In this document: piece after piece, positions 1 through 6,004 of the stretch
How the letters are laid out: each line of letters starts with the position of its first letter
Position numbering within the stretch: position 1 is the first letter of the stretch
Source of the DNA: an uncultured Thalassolituus sp.
Lineage (GTDB): Bacteria > Pseudomonadota > Gammaproteobacteria > Pseudomonadales > Oceanobacteraceae
DNA: 15,152 nt
Assembly (NCBI GenBank): GCA_913054055.1
Contig: CAJXIT010000041.1
Coordinates: 1 to 15,152, forward strand
Direction of reading: 5' to 3'
Translations under genes and position numbers: made by a program
Notes under the pieces: generated by a model
Told to the model about the DNA's origin: nothing
What the model saw: only the letters and a program-made list of their open reading frames with translations
The model's database searches: none

Positions 1-725
1 ACTTCGTCAGAAATTTCTGCATTGTGATAAACTTCTTGTACATCATCATGATCTTCAAGATTATCGATTAAGCGTAAAAACTTAGGTGCAGTATTGGCAT
101 CTAAATCCGCTTTGGTTGATGGCACCATGGTCACTTCAGCGTTAACTGACTCAAGACCTGCAGCATCGAGTGCATCTTTAACCACACCAAAATCTTCAGG
201 TGATGTCAGTACATCAATTGAGCCATCTTCATGGGTGACCACATCTTCAGCACCGGCTTCTAAAGCAGCGTCCATCACAGTGTCTTCGTCAACGCCTTCA
301 TAAGAGATAATACCTTTTTTATCAAATAGGTATGCAACTGAGCCGTCAGTTCCTAGATTACCGCCAGATTTACTGAATGCATTACGCACACCAGATACGG
401 TACGGTTTTTATTTTCCGTCATGGTTTCAACCAACACCGCGGTGCCGCCCGGACCATAGCCTTCATAAATAATGGTTTCTAAAACTTGGCCATCGAGTTC
501 ACCCGCGCCACGTTTAATCGCGCGCTCAACGGTGTCACGAGTCATGTTATTTGAAAGAGATTTATCAATCGCCGCACGTAAACGTGGGTTTGAATCAGGA
601 TCTGATCCGCCCTCTCGCGCAGCAACTGTCAATTCACGGATAAATTTAGTGAATAATTTACCGCGCTTTGCATCTTGAGCAGCCTTACGGTGCTTAATAT
701 TGGCCCATTTACTATGACCTGCCAT
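1..725 (-). CDS. yebC: YebC/PmpR-family protein, 3' end cut by window edge
   Basis: This is a YebC/TACO1-family protein. Members were long annotated as transcriptional regulators, and more recent work links the family to translation elongation at difficult peptide stretches. The protein begins MAGHSKWANIKHRK and contains IYEGYGPGG, ENKNRTVSGVRNAFSK and GGNLG, all family hallmarks. It ends in the window at VYHNAEISDEV, which matches the family C-terminus, so only about the last five or six residues and the stop codon are missing beyond position 1. The start is the ATG at 723-725, with a strong Shine-Dalgarno AAGGAGA at 731-737. It lies downstream of aspS on the same strand, the order expected for aspS-yebC-ruvC loci, so ruvC probably follows off the left edge. 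The aspS terminator separates the two genes, so yebC may have its own promoter. Family assignment is very secure; the exact molecular role is not. Confidence 0.96.
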   Translation of the reverse strand, partial: MAGHSKWANIKHRKAAQDAKRGKLFTKFIRELTVAAREGGSDPDSNPRLRAAIDKSLSNNMTRDTVERAIKRGAGELDGQVLETIIYEGYGPGGTAVLVETMTENKNRTVSGVRNAFSKSGGNLGTDGSVAYLFDKKGIISYEGVDEDTVMDAALEAGAEDVVTHEDGSIDVLTSPEDFGVVKDALDAAGLESVNAEVTMVPSTKADLDANTAPKFLRLIDNLEDHDDVQEVYHNAEISDE

Positions 726-741
726 CTCTATCTCCTTAATT

Positions 742-817
742 TATACCCAAACAACCTTAAGCGACTTAAGCGACGGTAATGCGCCTATTTGCTTAAAATG
801 TAAGTTACTTGGGTATA
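742..817. repeat. Short palindromic (MITE/REP-like) intergenic repeat
   Basis: Perfect 9-bp terminal inverted repeats, TATACCCAA at 742-750 and TTGGGTATA at 809-817, enclose a 58-bp centre. The similarity continues inward imperfectly: CAACCTTA on the left against GTAACTTA on the right arm read backwards. Just inside the left arm is a perfect tandem duplication of the 9-mer CTTAAGCGA at 756-764 and 765-773. The TATACCC end resembles short inverted-repeat elements common between genes of marine gammaproteobacteria; that link is from memory and unchecked. The element lies between the aspS terminator and the yebC ribosome-binding site, so it would be in the yebC leader or promoter. Confidence 0.55.
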
Positions 818-825
818 TTTTATCG

Positions 826-852
826 AAAAAAAAGCCGAGTCTAAACTCGGCT
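826..852 (-). terminator. Rho-independent terminator of aspS
   Basis: On the minus strand a perfect 8-bp stem (AGCCGAGT at 833-840 with ACTCGGCT at 845-852) and a 4-nt loop are followed by a run of seven T at 826-832. It begins 16 bp after the aspS stop codon. Confidence 0.9.
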
Positions 853-867
853 CTTCATCACGCTTTA

Positions 868-2658
868 TTATTCAGCGTCTTTAGCATCAGCTTTTGGCTC
901 AGCCTCAACAACACTGACACCGAGTTCAGCTAACTGAACCGGATTAGCAAACCCTGGCGCGTTTGTAAACGGACGAGCCGCTGTGGTTGTTTTAGGGAAC
1001 GCCATCACGTCACGAATTGAGCTAGCACCTGTCATCAACATGATGATACGGTCAAGACCGAATGCTAAACCACCGTGTGGAGGCGCACCGAACTGAAGTG
1101 CGTCTAGTAAGAAGCCAAACTTCTCACGTTGCTCTTCTTCGCTGATGTTTAGAATTTCAAATACGGTTTTCTGCATTTCTTGATCGTGGATACGAATGGA
1201 ACCACCACCTAGCTCACAACCGTTTAATACAAGGTCGTATGCGCGAGACAATGCGTTTGCAGGGTCCGCTTTTAATTCTTCAGGGGAACAAGAAGGGGCT
1301 GTGAATGGGTGGTGAATAGCGGTTAATGCACCATCATCCAGCTCTTCAAACATTGGGAAGTCAACCACCCATAGTGGCGCCCATTCAGTGGTTAGCATGT
1401 TTAGGTCTAGACCCAATTTCACGCGTAACGCACCTAATGCTTCGTTTACGATTTTTTCTTTATCGGCACCGAAGAAAATGATGTCGCCGTTTTGCGCGCC
1501 AAGTTTGTCCATGATCTTCATGGTGTTATCGTCACCGATAAACTTGATGATCGGAGACTGTAAACCGTTTACGCCGTTTTCGATTTCGTTAACTTTAATC
1601 CAAGCTAAACCTTTCGCGCCGTAAATGCTCACGTATTTGGTGTATTCGTCAATTTGCTTACGAGACAGTTCTGCACCGCCTGGTACTTTAAGTGCCGCTA
1701 CACGACCTTTAGGGTCTTTGGCTGGGCCTGCAAATACTTTGAATTCGATGTCTTGTAAGAATTCAGCCACATCCACCAGCTCCATTGGGATACGTAGATC
1801 AGGTTTATCTGAACCGTATTTGCTCATGGCTTCGCTGTAAGGCATGTGAGGCAATTCGCCTAGTTCAACATTTAGCTGTTCTTCAAAGATGGCTTTCAGC
1901 ATGCTTTCCGCTGCGCCCATGATGTCTTTTTCTTCGATGAACGAAGCTTCCATATCAATCTGAGTGAACTCAGGCTGACGATCAGCACGTAAATCTTCGT
2001 CACGGAAACATTTCGCAATTTGGTAGTAACGATCAAAACCCGACACCATTAACAGCTGCTTGAACAACTGAGGGGATTGCGGCAACGCAAAGAAAGAGCC
2101 TTGGTGAGTACGGCTAGGGACCAAATAGTCACGTGCGCCTTCTGGAGTAGCACGAGTCAGGATTGGGGTTTCGATATCCAAGAAACCTTGCTGGTCTAGG
2201 ATGTTACGAATTTGAGTGGTTACCTTGTGACGGAAACGCAGGTTGTGCTGCATTTCGTCGCGACGTAAATCCATGTAGCGGTAGTTTAAACGTACGTCTT
2301 CCCCTACTGGTGAATAATCGTCTAATGGGAAAGGCGGTGTTTTGGCTTTGTTTAAGATTTTGATCTCTTTACCCAGCACTTCGATCTGACCTGTGGTCAT
2401 GCCGTCGTTTTCGCTGCCAGCTGGACGTGCACGTACACGACCCGTGATTTGTACAACAAATTCACTGCGCACACTGTTAGCAATTTCAAATGCTTCTACG
2501 GTATCGGGATCAAATACGGTTTGTACCAAACCTTCACGATCACGAACGTCCAAGAAGATCACGCCACCGTGGTCACGACGACGATGAATCCAACCGCAAA
2601 AAGTCACGTTTTCATCAATTAGGGTTTCTGTAATTTCACCACAGTAATGGCTGCGCAT
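868..2658 (-). CDS. aspS: Aspartate--tRNA ligase (AspRS), predicted non-discriminating
   Basis: Class IIb aminoacyl-tRNA synthetase that charges tRNA-Asp with aspartate in the cytoplasm. At 596 residues it matches the bacterial type (about 590). The N-terminal OB-fold anticodon-binding domain covers roughly residues 1-105. The catalytic core carries motif 2 (CFRDEDLRADRQPEFTQ) and motif 3 (GLAFGLDRIIMLMTG), with the bacterial GAD insertion between them. His30 (in RRRDHGG) and Gly81 (in RPAG) match the His and Gly that allow the Pseudomonas aeruginosa enzyme to recognise tRNA-Asn as well; E. coli has Leu and Lys there. I therefore infer a non-discriminating enzyme that also makes Asp-tRNA-Asn for GatCAB. 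The start codon ATG at 2656-2658 has only a weak upstream GGGA. The acidic, Ala/Lys-rich C-terminal tail is unremarkable. The gene lies upstream of yebC and is separated from it by a terminator. Confidence 0.97.
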   Translation of the reverse strand: MRSHYCGEITETLIDENVTFCGWIHRRRDHGGVIFLDVRDREGLVQTVFDPDTVEAFEIANSVRSEFVVQITGRVRARPAGSENDGMTTGQIEVLGKEIKILNKAKTPPFPLDDYSPVGEDVRLNYRYMDLRRDEMQHNLRFRHKVTTQIRNILDQQGFLDIETPILTRATPEGARDYLVPSRTHQGSFFALPQSPQLFKQLLMVSGFDRYYQIAKCFRDEDLRADRQPEFTQIDMEASFIEEKDIMGAAESMLKAIFEEQLNVELGELPHMPYSEAMSKYGSDKPDLRIPMELVDVAEFLQDIEFKVFAGPAKDPKGRVAALKVPGGAELSRKQIDEYTKYVSIYGAKGLAWIKVNEIENGVNGLQSPIIKFIGDDNTMKIMDKLGAQNGDIIFFGADKEKIVNEALGALRVKLGLDLNMLTTEWAPLWVVDFPMFEELDDGALTAIHHPFTAPSCSPEELKADPANALSRAYDLVLNGCELGGGSIRIHDQEMQKTVFEILNISEEEQREKFGFLLDALQFGAPPHGGLAFGLDRIIMLMTGASSIRDVMAFPKTTTAARPFTNAPGFANPVQLAELGVSVVEAEPKADAKDAE

Positions 2659-2716
2659 AGTGGGTTCCCAGTCTATCTATAAATTAGTTGTATGTTTATT
2701 AAGTTGTTTACATCTA

Positions 2717-2745
2717 AGGGTAAGTAAGTACTAACCTTTTACCCT
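2717..2745. other. Inverted repeat in the aspS upstream region
   Basis: AGGGTAA at 2717-2723 and TTACCCT at 2739-2745 form a 7-bp inverted repeat. Nested inside is an imperfect dyad, GGTAAGTA/TACTAACC, at 2719-2736. A run of six T follows on the plus strand. It lies about 60-90 bp upstream of the aspS start. It could be an operator, part of the leader, or chance in AT-rich DNA. The rest of the 2659-2921 gap holds no gene I can support. Confidence 0.3.
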
Positions 2746-2873
2746 ATTTTTTATTCATTATGGGCTGGCCTAATCGTAAGCCAAGCCTTCAAAACACGGT
2801 GAGCTACTCAAATGGAGTCGCTGCTAAATGGGTTTTGCCAAAAAGTCAGGCATTATACCCAATTTGAGGCAAA

Positions 2874-2901
2874 TTCCGACATCTTCTAGGCCTGCTATGC
2901 T
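2874..2901 (+). promoter_or_regulatory. Candidate extended -10 promoter of the HPt/HD-GYP gene
   Basis: A TG-C-TATGCT extended -10 element sits at 2893-2901, with a weak -35 (TTCCGA, 2874-2879) at 16-bp spacing. A perfect inverted repeat, AATTTG-AGG-CAAATT (2861-2875), overlaps the upstream edge and could be an operator. The gene's Shine-Dalgarno follows at 2910-2916. Weak by sequence alone. Confidence 0.35.
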
Positions 2902-2921
2902 TATTTAATAAGGAGGGCCTA

Positions 2922-4028
2922 ATGAGCACCCCACAAGTTACCGATTTTGACCCAGATATTATCAGCGATCTCAAGGATGAGCTGGTCGAAAAGCGACAAA
3001 GCTGCAATGACCATTTGCTGACATTAGAAAACGACCCTGAAAACAGTAATACCGTAAACCTGTTATTCAGAGACGTGCATACTGTTAAGGGCGACCTAGG
3101 CATCATGGGCATTTCCCAGTATTTGCCTCTGTTGCAATCCATTGAAGACTTAATGGACAACCTGCGTAAAGGTCAAAAAACCTTCACTCCTGCTCTTGGG
3201 GATGTGTTGCTGCTAAGCCTAGATTTGGCTTTTTCAGAACTTGAGCAGTTTTTAAATGAAGAAGATGATTTTAATAGCGAGTTTTACAACAAACTGGCCA
3301 CCATGATCAGTAAGCTTTCTAAATTAGACGGTAATGACGCCAATCAGCAAACCGTGGCCATTGTTCAAACCCTTGCTCCGGAAACCGCCCCCGCTAAAGA
3401 CGAAGACGAACGCCAAAGCAAAGATTACTTCACGGAAGAAGAAATCAACGAAGAGGTGGCTTTCTTTTTACAAATCAGCCTATTGGTAGATCAAAGAAGC
3501 CCTTATGGCCCTGGCCGAACTGAACGCCTATTTGAACTGGCCATGACCATGAACCAGCTTGCAGGTAACCCCATAAAAAGCAGTCAGCTGCAAGCCGCTC
3601 TTTATTTACATGATTTGGGCATGGCATTCATACCTAAAGGCATGATGAACAAACCCAGCGCCTTAACCCAGCATGACTGGAAGTGGGTTGAAAAACACGT
3701 GACTACCATCCACCAATTAATCAGCCCATTTGAGATTTGGACTGAAGCGGCTGAAATTATTTTGCACCACCATGAGCGAATAGATGGTTCAGGCTATCCA
3801 TCCGGTTTGACCGAAACTCACATTTGCGAAGGGGCTAAGTTACTGGCCATTGTGGATTCATTTGAAGCCATTACCCAAACTCGCGCCTACCAAGATTCGC
3901 AACAACGACCTATGATCAGAGCCATAATGGAGATCAATCAGCACTCAGGTACATTGTACTGTGCTAAGTGGGTTGGGCATTTTAACCAAGCCGTTAAGCG
4001 TCTTCACATAAAAAAAGCTAAAAAATAG
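2922..4028 (+). CDS. HPt / HD-GYP-like two-domain signalling protein
   Basis: Cytoplasmic protein of 368 residues with no membrane segment. Residues about 10-135 form a histidine phosphotransfer (HPt) domain, with the phosphorylatable His53 in HTVKGDLGIMG. After an acidic linker (about 150-175), residues about 178-330 resemble an HD-GYP domain, the class that hydrolyses cyclic-di-GMP. Visible motifs are His230-Asp231, His259, HHHERIDGSGYP at 282-293, and VDSF..ITQTRAY at 311-323 with Asp312 and Arg321. Two usual residues differ. The helix-1 His of GxHxxR is Arg199, and the Lys of HDxGK is Met234. The domain may therefore be weakly active or bind c-di-GMP without cleaving it. The start is well supported by AAGGAGG (2910-2916), 5 nt upstream. 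I infer that a phosphorelay signal on His53 tunes the C-terminal domain; the partner kinase is not in this window. Confidence 0.8.
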   Translation: MSTPQVTDFDPDIISDLKDELVEKRQSCNDHLLTLENDPENSNTVNLLFRDVHTVKGDLGIMGISQYLPLLQSIEDLMDNLRKGQKTFTPALGDVLLLSLDLAFSELEQFLNEEDDFNSEFYNKLATMISKLSKLDGNDANQQTVAIVQTLAPETAPAKDEDERQSKDYFTEEEINEEVAFFLQISLLVDQRSPYGPGRTERLFELAMTMNQLAGNPIKSSQLQAALYLHDLGMAFIPKGMMNKPSALTQHDWKWVEKHVTTIHQLISPFEIWTEAAEIILHHHERIDGSGYPSGLTETHICEGAKLLAIVDSFEAITQTRAYQDSQQRPMIRAIMEINQHSGTLYCAKWVGHFNQAVKRLHIKKAKK

Positions 4029-4047
4029 GGCTTTTTTGCCCTTTTTT
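4027..4047 (+). terminator. Terminator overlapping the HPt/HD-GYP stop codon
   Basis: AGGGC (4027-4031), a six-T loop and GCCCT (4038-4042) form a short hairpin followed by T (4043-4047). A-rich DNA upstream can extend the stem with one mismatch. The last two bases of the TAG stop are inside the stem. Confidence 0.6.
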
Positions 4048-4058
4048 GATTTTTTTAC

Positions 4059-4088
4059 TTGCCAGTTTCTCTTAGTTATTTGTATATT
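4059..4088 (+). promoter_or_regulatory. Sigma-70-type promoter of the HU-like gene
   Basis: -35 TTGCCA at 4059-4064 and -10 TATATT at 4083-4088, with 18-bp spacing (TGTATA at 17 bp is an alternative). The predicted leader is about 80 nt and carries the Shine-Dalgarno AAGGA at 4164-4168. Confidence 0.55.
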
Positions 4089-4174
4089 GGTCCCACTAAC
4101 AAAGTGACCTAAAAAATCACGCCCATAAAAAACCAAAAACAATAACTCCCAAGTTAATACAACAAGGACACAAC

Positions 4175-4585
4175 ATGGCAGCTAAAAAGAAAGCAGTAGC
4201 TAAAAAAGCACCCGCCAAAAAAACAGCAGCTAAAAAAGCGCCAGCGAAGGCAGCACCTGCTAAGAAACTGACCGCTGTTAAAGATCGTTATAACAAGACT
4301 CAAATTCTTAACGAAATTGCAGAAAACACTGAGCTGACTAAAAAACAGGTTCAAGCTGTTTTAGATAGCCTAGGCGATGTTATTGAGCGTCACGTTAAAA
4401 AGCGTGCGGTTGGTGAGTTCGTTCTTCCTGGTCTATTAAAAATCCAAGCGGTTAAAAAACCAGCTAAGAAAGCTCGTAAAGGTATTAACCCTTTCACTGG
4501 CGAAGAGACCATGTTCAAAGCGAAGCCTGCTTCTATCGCTGTGAAGATTCGCCCTCTTAAAAAGCTTAAAGAAATGGCTGAGTAA
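4175..4585 (+). CDS. HU-like DNA-binding protein with lysine/alanine-rich N-terminal tail
   Basis: Small basic nucleoid protein of 136 residues. Residues 2-36 are a low-complexity tail of Lys, Ala and Pro with repeated KKAPAKK-like units and 13 lysines, resembling histone H1 tails and the AlgP class of bacterial proteins. Residues about 39-134 match the HU/IHF fold: helices (YNKTQILNEIAENTELTKKQVQ, split here by a short turn) followed by the beta-arm signature INPFTGEE at 104-111, which corresponds to RNPxTGE in HU. The arm is preceded by another basic run (KKPAKKARK, 94-102). Canonical HU is about 90 residues, so the tail is an addition. The tail would bind DNA through charge and could compact it or join neighbouring duplexes; this is inference. 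The start has AAGGA at 6-nt spacing. Its own promoter and a strong terminator make it monocistronic. Confidence 0.88.
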   Translation: MAAKKKAVAKKAPAKKTAAKKAPAKAAPAKKLTAVKDRYNKTQILNEIAENTELTKKQVQAVLDSLGDVIERHVKKRAVGEFVLPGLLKIQAVKKPAKKARKGINPFTGEETMFKAKPASIAVKIRPLKKLKEMAE

Positions 4586-4612
4586 TTCAGACTAATTAAG
4601 TTTTAAAAAAGA

Positions 4613-4635
4613 AACGGGCTTTTGCCCGTTTTTTT
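4613..4635 (+). terminator. Rho-independent terminator of the HU-like gene
   Basis: Perfect 7-bp stem AACGGGC (4613-4619) with GCCCGTT (4624-4630), a TTTT loop, then five more T. It lies 27 bp after the stop codon. Confidence 0.93.
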
Positions 4636-4661
4636 ATGCCTAACATTCACTCAATACAAGC

Positions 4662-5429
4662 ATGGTTGCGATTATTATGAAATATCAGCAAGCGGCACTT
4701 CGAATTTTATGGGTCACCATTTGCTTACCTTTGTTTGTCGTATTCTTACCACAAGCCATTTATGTAAAAAAAACGACCCTGCGCTTACCCGAAGCAAAAG
4801 GTCAGCCCTTTAGCCAAGAAAACAATGCAAACCCTATCCAGCTTTTACATGTGGGCGAATCCACTGTGGCTGGGGTCGGAGTGGAAACATTAACTTCAGG
4901 CTTTACATCAAACATTGCTAGAGCCCTGTCTAATACATTAAGTCGCCCCACAGCTTGGTCGTTATTTGGGGAAAATGGCATTCGTATAAAAGGCTTGAAT
5001 CAGGTATTAGCAAAAGAAATTACCCAACTACCTAAAGCCGGTTCATATGATTTAGCCATTGTTACCATGGGGGTCAATGACAGCACCAAGTTCACCACGA
5101 TCAAACAATGGCGCACTTCCTTAGCAGAATCAGCAAGGATTATTACTCAAGTAACCCAAGGGCCCATTTACTTTACACAGGTACCGCCCTTAGGCCAGTT
5201 TCCTGCCCTGCCTTCACCCTTAAAAAACTTACTAGGGGTGAGATCGAAAATTTTAGACAATGAATTAAAGGCTTTTTGCGAACAGAACCATAATATTCAT
5301 TACATAGGTTCGGAAGTACAGGTTGAAAGGGAAATGATGGCTGTGGATGGCTACCACCCTTCTGAATTAGGATACCAGCAATGGGCCGGCCAAATTGCCG
5401 AACAAATAAAACAAACATGGCCTAGTTAA
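4662..5429 (+). CDS. SGNH/GDSL-family hydrolase with N-terminal membrane segment
   Basis: Predicted serine esterase/lipase-type hydrolase of 255 residues. A hydrophobic segment (about 13-34) acts as a signal anchor or uncleaved signal, so the catalytic domain is probably periplasmic. Family blocks are present in order. Block I is VGESTVAG with nucleophile Ser67 (Glu replaces the Asp of GDS). Block II is GENG at 103-106 (Gly103). Block III is MGVND at 136-140 (Asn139). Block V is DGYHP with Asp229 and His232 of the catalytic triad. The substrate cannot be told from sequence. No good Shine-Dalgarno precedes the ATG at 4662, and an in-frame ATG at 4677 (residue 6) is an equally possible start. 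It begins only 26 bp after the upstream terminator, with no clear promoter, so it may depend on readthrough. It converges on the HIT gene. Confidence 0.85.
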   Translation: MVAIIMKYQQAALRILWVTICLPLFVVFLPQAIYVKKTTLRLPEAKGQPFSQENNANPIQLLHVGESTVAGVGVETLTSGFTSNIARALSNTLSRPTAWSLFGENGIRIKGLNQVLAKEITQLPKAGSYDLAIVTMGVNDSTKFTTIKQWRTSLAESARIITQVTQGPIYFTQVPPLGQFPALPSPLKNLLGVRSKILDNELKAFCEQNHNIHYIGSEVQVEREMMAVDGYHPSELGYQQWAGQIAEQIKQTWPS

Positions 5430-5445
5430 GCCATTGGCTCACCCA

Positions 5446-5483
5446 AAAACAAAAAAGCCATGATGCATTCCCATCATGGCTTT
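5446..5483 (-). terminator. Bidirectional terminator between convergent genes
   Basis: Perfect 12-bp stem: AAAGCCATGATG (5454-5465) pairs with CATCATGGCTTT (5472-5483) around a 6-nt loop. On the minus strand it is followed by a T-rich tract (rev. of 5446-5456), so it mainly serves the HIT gene. The plus-strand T-run is short but may also stop the SGNH gene. Confidence 0.88.
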
Positions 5484-5506
5484 AAGTAACAAATTGGGCT
5501 GACAGC

Positions 5507-5956
5507 CTAATACAGCTCATCACCACTTTTTTGCTCAGAATCTTCAACAAATCGATCACTGAATAATAACTTAAGTTCTTCAACAGTTTTATCTAGGGAT
5601 TCTTTATCATAAGGTTTGGCAGTAACTGCCCCCCAGATAGGTTTAGGCCAGCAAAGATCTTCTTTTTTACGCACCACATGATGAATATGAAGCTGTGGCA
5701 CCACATTACCCAATGCGGCGATGTTCATGCTGTCGGCTTTAAAGTAATCCGACAAGCGCTGGCTCACGTATGCAGATTCATCAGACTGTTCGTAACGCTC
5801 TTCTGTAGAAAGTTGATATAGCTCGCTGGTGCTGCCACGGCGAGGCACTAAAATTACCCATGGAAATTGGGAGTCATTCATCAACAAAACATCACATAAT
5901 TTAAAGTGACCCAGATATACGGTATCTTGTTGAAGCTGAGTGTCCAGTGTGTACAT
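5507..5956 (-). CDS. HIT-family protein (nucleotide hydrolase/transferase-like)
   Basis: Small cytoplasmic protein of 149 residues in the histidine-triad superfamily, whose members act on nucleotide phosphoramidates and dinucleoside polyphosphates. The triad region reads VVPQLHIHHVVR at 85-96. The first His of HxHxHxx is Gln88, while His90 and His92 remain. This QLHxH form followed by a CWPKPIWG-like segment is typical of one HIT subfamily in proteobacteria. I chose the ATG at 5954-5956 because AGGAG (5964-5968) lies 7 nt upstream. A longer reading to 6010 would add 18 residues, overlap the divergent gene by six bases and lack a ribosome-binding site. The acidic C-terminal tail (EDSEQKSGDELY) has no recognised role. 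The physiological substrate is unknown. Confidence 0.88.
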   Translation of the reverse strand: MYTLDTQLQQDTVYLGHFKLCDVLLMNDSQFPWVILVPRRGSTSELYQLSTEERYEQSDESAYVSQRLSDYFKADSMNIAALGNVVPQLHIHHVVRKKEDLCWPKPIWGAVTAKPYDKESLDKTVEELKLLFSDRFVEDSEQKSGDELY

Positions 5957-5974
5957 AATAACGCTCCTATGTTT

Positions 5975-5990
5975 TTGGTTATTTAACCAA
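5975..5990. promoter_or_regulatory. Inverted repeat between divergent HIT and FemAB-like genes
   Basis: TTGGTTA and TAACCAA (7 bp each, perfect) flank a TT centre, inside the 48-bp gap between the two start codons. A related half, GGTTAAATAAC, recurs at 6012-6022 just inside the plus-strand gene. The position suggests a shared operator or an mRNA hairpin. No protein can be assigned. Confidence 0.4.
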
Positions 5991-6004
5991 TAAGAGATAA
6001 CAAG

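Noticed and set aside
94..678. Plus-strand open frames opposite yebC
   Set aside because: Serine/threonine-rich antisense translations with no start signal; the minus-strand frame is unmistakably yebC.
1388..2587. Plus-strand open frames opposite aspS
   Set aside because: Short antisense frames within a fully conserved essential gene; no ribosome-binding sites or family features.
2846..3160. Minus-strand 104-residue frame at the start of the HPt/HD-GYP gene
   Set aside because: Lies opposite the conserved HPt domain and has no recognisable features.
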